DNA of 64,000 bases from Cytobacillus firmus DS1 (lineage in GTDB: Bacteria; Bacillota; Bacilli; Bacillales; Cytobacillaceae). The stretch lies in the NCBI RefSeq assembly GCF_000565285.1, contig NZ_APVL01000012.1, forward strand, positions 1 through 64,000. The letters run 5' to 3'. Position 1 is the stretch's first letter. Each line of letters begins with the position of its first letter. The position numbers and the translations under genes were made by a program. Below the pieces are notes generated by a model, which saw only the letters and a program-made list of their open reading frames with translations, ran no database searches and was not told the DNA's origin. Positions 26,666-34,920 of the stretch are shown piece after piece.

Positions 26666-26693
26666 AAAGAGAATGGACACTGCCATTCTCTTT
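26666..26693 (-). terminator. Terminator of the multi-PAS diguanylate cyclase gene
   Basis: AAAGAGAATGG and CCATTCTCTTT form an 11-bp stem. Read leftward it continues into TTTTTGTTTTTC. It is 41 bp past the stop at 26735. Confidence 0.85.
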
Positions 26694-26734
26694 CACAAAG
26701 CTGGAAGGATGGTTAACAAAATTTCATCCGTTTC

Positions 26735-29398
26735 TCAGTATGCTCCACATACCTTCACACCATTCCGGCCACACCTCTTCGCCTCATAAAGGGCAGTATC
26801 CGCGCTTTTCAAAAGATCTCTGTAAGAAGCACCATCATGAGGATAAAGGGATATGCCAATGCTTGAAGTGGTATGAAGTTCATATTCCCCAATGACCCAC
26901 GGATCCTGCAGCTTCATTAGTATCCGTTCGGCAATCATGGCGGCATCTCCCACATCGTTCATTTCCGGCAGCAGAATGGTAAACTCATCTCCGCCTTGAC
27001 GGGCAAGCGTATCACTTTCCCGCAGGCAGCTTTTCACTCTTTCAGAGAATTGCTGAAGCAGTGCGTCCCCTATATCATGGCCCAGCGTATCATTGATGTG
27101 TTTAAATTTATCCAGGTCCAGGTACATGATGGCCAGTTTGCGCCCGTAGCGCTTTGCTTCTTTCAGGGCTTGTTCAGCCCGCTCCTGAAACAGACTTCTG
27201 TTTGGCAGGCCGGTAAGCATATCATGGAACGCCATATAGCTTAGTTTTTCTTCAAGCATCCTTCTTTCAGACACATCCCTGGAAACCACCTGAAGGTACA
27301 GTACTTCTCCTTCATCATTTATGACTGGTTTTCCATGGGCTTCTACCCAAATCCAATATCCATTGGCATGCTTGAACCGAAACTCTGCCACCTGGCTTTC
27401 TTTTGTCATGAGCGCTTTGACAAATTGACTCTCCACATTCATGCGGTCTTCAGGGTGAACAAGGTCAAAGCCCAGCTGATTCACCAGCAAATGCGGCGGA
27501 AAGCCGAGGATCGTTTCATACGATGGCGAAGCATATGAAATCCTGCCTGCCGCATCGATTGTAGTTACTAAGTCGGTCATATTGTCTGCAATGAGCCTGT
27601 ACTGCTCCTCGCTTTTTTTCATGGCCAATTCCGCTCTTTTTCTTCTGGAAATATCCTGCACCATCATAAGCACAGCGGGTTCACCCTCATGCTCCAGGAA
27701 AATCCCAGTCACCTGAACATCGATCACCTCTCCATCGAGCCTGATGACTTTCTCCTCTGCCGGAGGAATGGTTTCCCCCGATTCCCTGAGTTCTGCAATA
27801 CGCTTCCGGACCAATTCAGCTGATTCCTTATGCGCAAAGTCAAGAACAGATCTGCCCATTAAGTCCTCGAGTGAGGAAGCGCCGAGCAACTCGATACAAG
27901 CCGGGTTGGCATACGCAATCTTTCCTTTTATATGCACCACAATGCCTTCAGGAGAATGTTCAACCAGCCGGCGGTATCTTTTTTCACTATTTTTCAATTC
28001 ATTTATCATTCTTTTACGATCGGTTATATCCTTGAATTCTGTCAATGTGGCCCATTCGCCATCATATTTCAGGGAAACAGAACCGACTTCAGCGTCAAAG
28101 ATCGATCCGTCTCTGCGGAGCAGCTGAATTTCTGTAAAAGGAATTGTCTGGCCTTTTGATGCCGTCAAGATCCTTTCCTTTGTTTCATCATGATAGCCGG
28201 GATGAATATAGGAGAAAATTGATTTTCCCATGAAATCATCGACCATAAGCGAATCTGCCGCAGCCTGATTGGCATAAAGAATCTTCCCCTCATGATGAAT
28301 GACAATTCCCAGCGGAGACAGCTCGACAATCTTCCTGTTTCTTTCTTCGCTTTCAATCAGGGCTTTCTGGGCTTTCTGTTCTTCCGTTAAATCCAGAGCA
28401 ATCCCATATACCCCAAGGATCTTGCCGCCTGCGATGATTGGCACCTTTGTCACCAGCAAAGGAACTCTGTCTCCTGTCTTATGAATTACAGCGCACCTGT
28501 ACTGCAGAGTATTCCCTTTCACAGCTTCTGCAAATTTCGCTTTACTTTGCACCAGGCAATCCGGAGCAACGAGTTCCTCAAAAGAAATGCCGCGAAGCTC
28601 ATCCTGTGAAAATCCGGTCACCCTTTCAAAAGCAGGATTCGCCTTGATAAGAGAACCATTTACATCCATGGAAAAAATAGAATTATGATTATACTTAAAT
28701 AAAGATTTATATTTTTCCTGGCTGATTTTCAATGCTTCCTCAGCCTGTTTTTGTTCGGTAATATCATTCCGGATGGAAACATACCGATAAGGCTTCCCCT
28801 GTTTATTCAGGAAAGGAACAATCGTAGTATGCACCCAGTAATGGCTGCCATCCTTTGCCCGATTGCGCACCTCTCCACGCCAGGTGTTCCCCCTTCCAAT
28901 CGTCTTCCACATCTCCTTGAAAAAGTCTTTGGAATGGTAGCCGGAATTCAGGATGTGATGGTCCTGTCCAAGCAGCTCTTCTCTTAAATATCCGGAAATT
29001 TCACAGAATGTATCATTTACGAATTGAATGATGCCTCTTTGATCAGTGATGGCGATGATCGAGGAATCATTCAGCGCCCGGTTTACATCACTTAACTCTT
29101 CAAGTGACTCCTGCAAAGCCTTCTCACTCTCAGCCAAGGCATTTTTTATCATTCTCTTGTCCTTATTATTTCCTCTGGACGCTATAAAAAAGATCAGGAT
29201 GGATGTTACAAATATATATATGGTTTTCTTTACTGTCAGAAGAAGGGGAAGCATGTCAGAATGGGCAAACAGACTTTCAATAATTGAATCGGAGAATAAT
29301 ATCCATATAATGACGAACAAGGAATAAAAAATGGTCATCATTAATGGAAACCGGTTAGCAGCAATAAAGCGACTGAACTGCTCTTTGATTATGGACAT
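26735..29398 (-). CDS. Multi-PAS sensor diguanylate cyclase (GGDEF)
   Basis: An 887-residue membrane-anchored signalling enzyme. Two N-terminal membrane helices (about 15-38 and 52-70) and a short coiled coil lead to five PAS domains, several with PAC tails (VSIRNDITEQKQAEE, YGIALDLTEEQ, LTEFKDITDRKR, MVQDISRRKR, VVSRDVSERR). The C-terminal GGDEF domain (about 720-885) has DMLTGLPNRSLF, DLDKFKHINDTLGHD and an intact GGDEF. The product-inhibition site RxxD is present as RESD five residues ahead of it. No EAL domain follows, so it should only synthesise cyclic di-GMP. AAGGAGG precedes the ATG. Confidence 0.92.
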   Translation of the reverse strand: MSIIKEQFSRFIAANRFPLMMTIFYSLFVIIWILFSDSIIESLFAHSDMLPLLLTVKKTIYIFVTSILIFFIASRGNNKDKRMIKNALAESEKALQESLEELSDVNRALNDSSIIAITDQRGIIQFVNDTFCEISGYLREELLGQDHHILNSGYHSKDFFKEMWKTIGRGNTWRGEVRNRAKDGSHYWVHTTIVPFLNKQGKPYRYVSIRNDITEQKQAEEALKISQEKYKSLFKYNHNSIFSMDVNGSLIKANPAFERVTGFSQDELRGISFEELVAPDCLVQSKAKFAEAVKGNTLQYRCAVIHKTGDRVPLLVTKVPIIAGGKILGVYGIALDLTEEQKAQKALIESEERNRKIVELSPLGIVIHHEGKILYANQAAADSLMVDDFMGKSIFSYIHPGYHDETKERILTASKGQTIPFTEIQLLRRDGSIFDAEVGSVSLKYDGEWATLTEFKDITDRKRMINELKNSEKRYRRLVEHSPEGIVVHIKGKIAYANPACIELLGASSLEDLMGRSVLDFAHKESAELVRKRIAELRESGETIPPAEEKVIRLDGEVIDVQVTGIFLEHEGEPAVLMMVQDISRRKRAELAMKKSEEQYRLIADNMTDLVTTIDAAGRISYASPSYETILGFPPHLLVNQLGFDLVHPEDRMNVESQFVKALMTKESQVAEFRFKHANGYWIWVEAHGKPVINDEGEVLYLQVVSRDVSERRMLEEKLSYMAFHDMLTGLPNRSLFQERAEQALKEAKRYGRKLAIMYLDLDKFKHINDTLGHDIGDALLQQFSERVKSCLRESDTLARQGGDEFTILLPEMNDVGDAAMIAERILMKLQDPWVIGEYELHTTSSIGISLYPHDGASYRDLLKSADTALYEAKRCGRNGVKVCGAY

Positions 29399-29640
29399 CT
29401 TCCTGAATGCCTCCTTTTATATAAGTAATTCGCCACAAAATGTTCTAATGAGATATTATACCAAATGAGTCTAAAGAACCTATTGAAATTCAGGTTATAT
29501 CAGTTAAATAAAAGAGCATATAAAGTCCATATTTCCCCATTTCAAACTAAAAATCTGCCATTATAAGCATATTGTCCGTTTCCAACCCCATCAAATTTTC
29601 AGCAAGGTTAAAAATCTGCACTTCACACACCTCAAAAATA

Positions 29641-29675
29641 TAGTAAAATATTTATATAATAGTATATTTTTACTA
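29641..29675 (+). promoter_or_regulatory. Promoter with overlapping inverted repeat ahead of the HNH gene
   Basis: TAGTAAAATAT (29641-29651) and ATATTTTTACTA (29664-29675) form a near-perfect inverted repeat. A perfect TATAAT lies between the arms at 29655-29660. This is the geometry of an operator that covers a -10 box. The upstream stretch 29399-29640 holds no other feature I can support. Confidence 0.45.
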
Positions 29676-29705
29676 AATCACTCCCCCATGAAAGGTAGAT
29701 TCCCT

Positions 29706-31373
29706 ATGTCAGCAGGACAGGCAATTGAATTATTAAATCACGCGGCCTTCAATGATGAACTCCCTCCATCGCAAAACCTTATGCAGCAGTATGAAAAGAT
29801 GATTGTCACAACGCTGCTGCGTTCATTTGCACTCGATTTTATGATTAAAGACCAGAATGGCGGGAATGTGGACACGCCATTGACAGCGAGACAATATGGT
29901 TTGAAGGACGAGGATGCACAAAAGCGCTACGATCTCAAAAATCGCGGTGATTATTCGGACAAGAATGTAAGAAAGCAATACCACAGCAATAACTTCATAG
30001 ATCGAAACAGAGAAGCTTCCGAATTAAAAAAGCAAGGGAAACTTACTGATGCCTATACAGGACAGAAGATTGCCCCAAACGGAAAATATGACCTGGATCA
30101 TACCATTTCCGCAAAAGAAATTCATGATGATCGAGCCGTATACCTGGCAAATTTAAACGGAGCGGATTTAGCGGTTGCCGATTCCAATCTAAACCATACA
30201 AACCAATCCATTAACCGGGCAAAAGGCAAAAAAACAATGGATCAGTTTTTAGCTGATTTGAACAAGAAACAGAATGAATATGAAACCCGGATAACCCAGC
30301 TGAAAAAGGAGAAGAACTTAACGGACAAAGAGAGAAAAGAGTTAAATAAGCTGACAAATTTAAGCCAGGCCAATGCAGAAAAAATGAAGGAAGCCGACGC
30401 GAAAGCACGGAAAGAATACAATAAAACCATTACGAAAGCCTATTTAAGCGACAAAAAGACCTATATTAATGCCGGGAAAGATGCCCTGAATACCGGCTGG
30501 AAAATGGGCGCCCGCCAAACGCTTGGGCTGATCCTGGCTGAAGTTTGGATCATTGCCCGCCAGCGCTTTCCTCTCATTATGGAAAAAATGAAAGGAAAAT
30601 TTTCACTAAAGGAATTTCTTTTGGAAGCGGCCGGGGCATTTAAAGAAGCTTTCCTGGCTGTGAGGGAGAAGTTCAAGGAGCTGATTACTGCTTTTGCAAA
30701 CGGCATGCTGGCAGGAATTCTTTCCTCTATATCAACATTTATCATTAACTTCTTCACAGGAACAGCCAAGCACGCAGTGAAAATGATCAGGGAGTTCTGG
30801 GGTAGTATTACCCAAATTTTTGACCTCCTGGTTTTTAACCGCCAAAATCTTTCACCGGGAGAATTAGCACGGGAAATTTCAAAGGTTGTCAGCTTAGCGG
30901 CAGCCGTGCTTGCGGGGACTCTTGTGGCAGAAAGGCTTGAAAGCACAGGCATCGGCGATCTTCCTGTCATAGGAGAAGCATTGACCATATTCTTAAGCGG
31001 CCTTACAACCGGTGTCATCAGCATTTCGCTCGTATATTTCATTGACCATTCAAAAGAAATTCAGAAACTGGTGAAATTCCTGGATGGATTTGCTGACCAG
31101 CTGGAGTTAAAGAGGCAGCACTATGCACAGCTTAATGAACAAATAAAACAAAAGGTAAGCGAGTTATCCAGCCTTCCGATCGATCAGCTGAATAAACAAT
31201 TGGCTCATGTTCAGATGATGACACAGCAAATGAAGCTGGCTGGCACTGATGATGAGCTGAATGAGATTGTGACTAATACAATAAGAACGATGGGCCTCAA
31301 TTTGCCATATCAGGACCGTGAAGGCTTAACGCAATTCATGCAGGATAAACAGGCCGTATTACATTTTGAATAG
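29706..31373 (+). CDS. HNH-motif protein with membrane-spanning central region, unknown role
   Basis: A 555-residue protein. A helical N-terminus leads to an HNH/beta-beta-alpha-metal segment (about 117-182): YTGQKI, then DLDHTISAKEIHDD (D131, H132), then SNLNHTNQSINRAKGKKTMDQFL (N170, K173). Order and spacing resemble the HNH of Cas9-type and HNH_4 nucleases, where YTG/YSG, DHxxP and N..KG..T occupy the same places. A charged coiled coil follows (about 185-245), then hydrophobic helices (about 330-352, 394-412, 425-446) and a coiled-coil C-terminus. It is therefore a membrane-associated putative nuclease. I chose the ATG at 29706 (AAAGG ten bases upstream); the ATG at 29688 overlaps that site. 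It is cotranscribed with the next gene 11 bp downstream. I know no described function. Confidence 0.7.
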   Translation: MSAGQAIELLNHAAFNDELPPSQNLMQQYEKMIVTTLLRSFALDFMIKDQNGGNVDTPLTARQYGLKDEDAQKRYDLKNRGDYSDKNVRKQYHSNNFIDRNREASELKKQGKLTDAYTGQKIAPNGKYDLDHTISAKEIHDDRAVYLANLNGADLAVADSNLNHTNQSINRAKGKKTMDQFLADLNKKQNEYETRITQLKKEKNLTDKERKELNKLTNLSQANAEKMKEADAKARKEYNKTITKAYLSDKKTYINAGKDALNTGWKMGARQTLGLILAEVWIIARQRFPLIMEKMKGKFSLKEFLLEAAGAFKEAFLAVREKFKELITAFANGMLAGILSSISTFIINFFTGTAKHAVKMIREFWGSITQIFDLLVFNRQNLSPGELAREISKVVSLAAAVLAGTLVAERLESTGIGDLPVIGEALTIFLSGLTTGVISISLVYFIDHSKEIQKLVKFLDGFADQLELKRQHYAQLNEQIKQKVSELSSLPIDQLNKQLAHVQMMTQQMKLAGTDDELNEIVTNTIRTMGLNLPYQDREGLTQFMQDKQAVLHFE

Positions 31374-31384
31374 GAGTTTCAGCT

Positions 31385-32524
31385 ATGGGTCTATTTGATA
31401 AATTAAGAGATTTAAAATTGGATGTGGAAATAAAAGCATCAGATCTAAAATATGCCGTTAGTGATAAATTTGAAGATGTGAAATATTTTGTTGAAGACAA
31501 GGTGGATGATGTCAAATTCTTTGTTGAGGATAAAGTCGATGATGTGAAGTATTTTGTTGGCGAGAAGGCAGATGACATGAAATACTTTGTCAGCGACAAA
31601 GCCGAAGATCTAAAAGACTTCGCGGAGGATAAACTGAAGATAAAATCAAAAGGCGATGTAGCTGAAGCGGTATCTTATGTACTGTTCCCTCAGCAGATCC
31701 CTTTAAAGTTTATCATGAGTTCTGTCGGAAAAAATGCAGCTGCCAACATCCAGTCAAAAAATGATCAGTTAGCCGGACGGGTTAAAGTACTCGATGGCCT
31801 GCAAAGCCACGGTGCGGAACTGGAGAAAAAAATACAGCACCATTTTTCCGGGATTCAATCTGTCAGCGCCCAGCTCCAGGATCAGCTGAAATTGTTTGCG
31901 GAATGCTTTGAGCGGATTCACAATCGGCCAACTTATGGGATTAAGGAATCAAATGGCCTGATTTCGTTCGACGAGGACTTCGATACACCTGTAATAATGG
32001 CGGACTTCGCCAGGTTTGATGAATATCTGGTGAATCTCTATGAGGAGAATGCCGGCATTCTGCAAGGTTTGCTGCGCACCCCTGTATTTGCGGCCATATT
32101 GAAATTCCGAGAAAAAACGCTGATGAACAAAATCGATAATGTCCGGTCAGAAGTAAATGAATGCATTAAAAGCATGAGGCCTCTGGTACAATACTTAAAC
32201 CAATTGAACCTGACATCTGCCAAAATGGCCAGAGAACTGAAAGCACTCGATTCCATCTTCAGCCAGCAGGTTCAAAAGCTTTCTGCCATAGTGGCCGAAA
32301 AAACAGATTTTAAACAATTCAGCCAAAACGACACTACCGTTCTGGACACCAATATTAAGCTCGTCCAAATCATTGTATCGCTTCTCAACACACACCTTTT
32401 TAATGTTGAGGAAGTTTCTGAGCAGGGCTTTGCTAAAGTAAATTCGGCTGAAGTCCTAAGGGTGGTACAGGAATCTGAAAAAGTGAGACTTCACAGTGGT
32501 GCTGCAGCGGCAGCTTCGCTTTGA
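31385..32524 (+). CDS. Partner protein with 11-residue amphipathic helical repeats, unknown role
   Basis: A 379-residue protein with no signal peptide. Residues about 15-80 are at least six 11-residue repeats (e.g. DKFEDVKYFVE, DKVDDVKFFVE, DKVDDVKYFVG, EKADDMKYFVS, DKAEDLKDFAE). The 11-residue period with a conserved KYFV face is typical of amphipathic helices that lie on membranes, as in apolipoproteins, synuclein and some LEA proteins. The rest is predicted all-helical (LQSHGAELEKKIQHHFSGIQ..., LNQLNLTSAKMARELKALDS) with a short hydrophobic stretch at about 92-108. Its stop-to-start distance from the HNH gene is 11 bp with its own AGGAG, so the two form an operon. I do not recognise a family. 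Confidence 0.7.
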   Translation: MGLFDKLRDLKLDVEIKASDLKYAVSDKFEDVKYFVEDKVDDVKFFVEDKVDDVKYFVGEKADDMKYFVSDKAEDLKDFAEDKLKIKSKGDVAEAVSYVLFPQQIPLKFIMSSVGKNAAANIQSKNDQLAGRVKVLDGLQSHGAELEKKIQHHFSGIQSVSAQLQDQLKLFAECFERIHNRPTYGIKESNGLISFDEDFDTPVIMADFARFDEYLVNLYEENAGILQGLLRTPVFAAILKFREKTLMNKIDNVRSEVNECIKSMRPLVQYLNQLNLTSAKMARELKALDSIFSQQVQKLSAIVAEKTDFKQFSQNDTTVLDTNIKLVQIIVSLLNTHLFNVEEVSEQGFAKVNSAEVLRVVQESEKVRLHSGAAAAASL

Positions 32525-32537
32525 ACTTAATGGAAAA

Positions 32538-32568
32538 AAACGGGGCTTTTGATCGGAGAGCCCCGTTT
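32538..32568 (+). terminator. Terminator of the HNH/11-mer operon
   Basis: AAACGGGGCT and AGCCCCGTTT form a 10-bp stem, 14 bp past the stop at 32524. Only TTT follows the GC part. Confidence 0.75.
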
Positions 32569-32610
32569 CAATCCGGCCAAAAGCCAGCAGCGGCAGACAA
32601 TTGAAAGTGT

Positions 32611-32630
32611 TCAATCAAACGTTTGATTGA
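32611..32630. repeat. Dispersed palindrome, copy 3 (20 bp perfect)
   Basis: TCAATCAAACGTTTGATTGA, centred at 32620/32621, 43 bp after the terminator of the HNH operon. Confidence 0.9.
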
Positions 32631-32774
32631 TTTCGGAATATCCACCAAGCACACCAAAAGATTTGATGCACACAGATGGCATGTACTACTTCACACCGCT
32701 AAGACAAATTTCGGGGTGGGCCTGACACCCCTGCTGCATTTAGCTATTATGGATAATAACCAGCTTCATCTCCG

Positions 32775-32912
32775 TCATCTCAGCAATGGCGTATTTGCAA
32801 CCTTGGGGCCTTTCTGCTTGGCTTCCTCAATCCAGCCAAGTGTACGTACCACTTCCCTAGGAGCGATTAAATGCTGAAACATCTGTTTCCGGATCTAACG
32901 GAACATTTATAA
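32775..32912 (-). pseudogene. Aldehyde dehydrogenase remnant
   Basis: Read on the minus strand, one frame gives PLDPETDVSA and the next gives LIAPREVVRTLGWIEEAKQK. Joined, they match the well-known aldehyde dehydrogenase stretch that follows the catalytic region (DPxTDVxxLI...VxxxxxWIEEAxxxGA). A frameshift near 32874 separates the two pieces, and the frame closes at 32775. The rest of the gene is gone. A GGGGTG/CACCCC hairpin (32713-32731) lies just beyond it. The 32569-33090 interval otherwise shows only the palindrome and hairpins. Confidence 0.55.
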
Positions 32913-32990
32913 CGCTTCTAAAAAACAGCTAGTATGAGATAAGAAAGGAAAGCCTCAGAGCTTTCTCTCCAAGGAAATTGGCAAACTAAA

Positions 32991-33034
32991 AGTGCAGGAC
33001 TATTATGCATAGGAAAAATGCGAAGTCCTGCACT
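32991..33034 (-). terminator. Terminator of the hydantoinase operon
   Basis: AGTGCAGGACT and AGTCCTGCACT form an 11-bp stem with a large internal loop containing ATGCAT. Read leftward it is followed by TTTTAGTTTG. It is 57 bp past the stop of hyuB. Confidence 0.7.
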
Positions 33035-33090
33035 CTTATTTATATTTCACCCATCTAAGATCAGTCCTACCGCCTTATGCGGTTAACCCC

Positions 33091-34845
33091 TCAATTCCTC
33101 AATTCTTTCGTTTCCTCAAAATCAACAGTCAAATCATCCTTAATAACAACCCCATAAACTTCCTTCGCCTGTTCGACCGTAATATAATCATCCAGCACAT
33201 CCTCAAGCACCTGATTGATTTCCCGCTCCAAAGGATTGCCGTATCCTGCCGCGTTAGGTGTCCTGATTTCCAATATGTCACCTTTTTTAATTTTGAAGTT
33301 TGTCAGTTTCGCATGAAGGCTTTGTTCCCTTTCCGTATTAGGGTTAAGGGTCATGGCACCTGTTAATCCGTCCTGTCCTCCATAGACGCCGCGCGGAGGA
33401 TCGGTATGGCGGTCACCTTCTCCAGTGAATAGTGTATCACTGAGGAACTCCCAGGTTCTGACTATCCCTTTGCCGCCTCTCCATTTTCCGGCAGCAGCCC
33501 CTTCATCCCGGAGCTCATAACGGGTACAGCGCATCGGCAGCCTCATTTCCAGCTCTTCGATTGGATTATTGCGGGTGTTGGCAACAAGATTATCGACACT
33601 ATCCAGACCATCTTTTCCATAGCGCCCGCCATATGATCCTTCATTTACTTCAATATAAACCCAGTAATTTCCGGACTCATCATTGACTCCGGCATAGGAG
33701 TTAAAGTGAACATGAGCGGAGTTACCGGCCGTTGTTTTATCCGGCAATACCTCTGATAGCGCCAAGTTTATTTGGTCTGCTAGCCGCTGTACTTGATTAA
33801 TCCTTGCTGTACAAGAGGCAGGCGGCTTTGGATTCCAGATGCTTCCGTAAGGAGCTTCCACTTTAATAGGCTTGAAGATTCCGCTGTTTTGCGGGATAAA
33901 CACATCAGAGTTGGCTTCATCGAGCAAAATGGCACGGACGATTGTATAGGTTGCCGGCAAAGTGGAGCCGGAATATGGAACATTATAGGCTGTTTCTACC
34001 TGGTCGGAGCTTCCTGTCAGGTCTACTGTAAGGCTGCTGCCCTCTACCTTCACGCTTGTCTCAATCCTCAGGCGCTCCCCATAGTTACGTCCATCATCAT
34101 CCAGCCAGCCTGTTGGCGCTTTATAGACGCCATCCGGAATTTTCTCGATTTCCTTCCGGAGCATTTCTTCCGAATAATCCATCCACCGCTTTTCAGCAGC
34201 CTGGATCGTCTTTCTGCCATAGCGTTCGATCAGCTCAAGGTAACGCTTCTTCCCGAGCTTGGCAGAAGCGATCATCGCTTCTACATCACCCTTGTTTTCT
34301 TTTGGTGTACGGACATTTTCAAAAATATGCCTCCACATGTCTTCATTTTTTACACCTTTGTTATAAAGCTTTACAGCATTATAATGCTTTCCTTCAGCAT
34401 AAACATCCACTACATCAACCATAAGGCCGGGAGACATTCCGCCCGCATCCAGTACATGTCCTGTGTTGGCAGCGAATCCAACAAGCTCTCCTTCATGGAA
34501 AATCGGGAGGATGATGGCTAAGTCCGGAGTATGGGATGCTCCATAATAAGGATTGTTGTGTAAAATAATATCCCCATCATTGATATCATCCCCTAGAAAG
34601 TGACGGACCCCTTGAATATAGCCAGGCAGTGAACCGATATGCATAGGAGTTGAATCACTTTCACATAATTCATTTCCTTCCGGATCAAACAGGCCAGCTC
34701 CCAGATCTTCTGATTCGCGAATAATACTCGAGTATGCCATCCGGTAAAGAACCAAAGCCATTTCTTTTGCAATGGCATTAAAGGAACCAGCGATTACGCC
34801 CAATGTGACAGGATCAATTTCAGCTGTTAATGTTTTATTTGTCAT
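33091..34845 (-). CDS. hyuB: Hydantoinase B / oxoprolinase family subunit
   Basis: Beta subunit of an ATP-dependent hydantoinase/oxoprolinase-type enzyme, which opens a cyclic amide or imide ring. It is about 584 residues long. Typical blocks are EIDPVTLGVIAGSFNAIAKEM at the N-terminus, RESEDLGAGLFDP, HNNPYYGASHTPD, GHVLDAGGMSPG and GDRHTDPPRGVYGG near the C-terminus. I chose the ATG at 34845 (GGGAG 11 bases upstream); the frame extends 13 codons further. It follows hyuA by 75 bp. The substrate cannot be read from sequence; the nitrilase-family partner suggests hydantoins. Confidence 0.88.
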   Translation of the reverse strand: MTNKTLTAEIDPVTLGVIAGSFNAIAKEMALVLYRMAYSSIIRESEDLGAGLFDPEGNELCESDSTPMHIGSLPGYIQGVRHFLGDDINDGDIILHNNPYYGASHTPDLAIILPIFHEGELVGFAANTGHVLDAGGMSPGLMVDVVDVYAEGKHYNAVKLYNKGVKNEDMWRHIFENVRTPKENKGDVEAMIASAKLGKKRYLELIERYGRKTIQAAEKRWMDYSEEMLRKEIEKIPDGVYKAPTGWLDDDGRNYGERLRIETSVKVEGSSLTVDLTGSSDQVETAYNVPYSGSTLPATYTIVRAILLDEANSDVFIPQNSGIFKPIKVEAPYGSIWNPKPPASCTARINQVQRLADQINLALSEVLPDKTTAGNSAHVHFNSYAGVNDESGNYWVYIEVNEGSYGGRYGKDGLDSVDNLVANTRNNPIEELEMRLPMRCTRYELRDEGAAAGKWRGGKGIVRTWEFLSDTLFTGEGDRHTDPPRGVYGGQDGLTGAMTLNPNTEREQSLHAKLTNFKIKKGDILEIRTPNAAGYGNPLEREINQVLEDVLDDYITVEQAKEVYGVVIKDDLTVDFEETKELRN

Positions 34846-34920
34846 AGATTTACAATCTCCCTTCCAAGGTAAAAATCTATTCATATCGTTACTTCTTAAC
34901 CAGGAAACAAAAACAATAGA

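Noticed and set aside
29706-31373. The HNH protein as a Cas9-like effector
   Set aside because: Only the HNH motif order is similar. There is no RuvC, bridge helix, CRISPR array or tracrRNA, and the protein has membrane helices.
32623-32877. Rightward open frame of 84 codons
   Set aside because: It is antisense to the aldehyde dehydrogenase remnant and starts inside the flank of a palindrome copy with no ribosome binding site.
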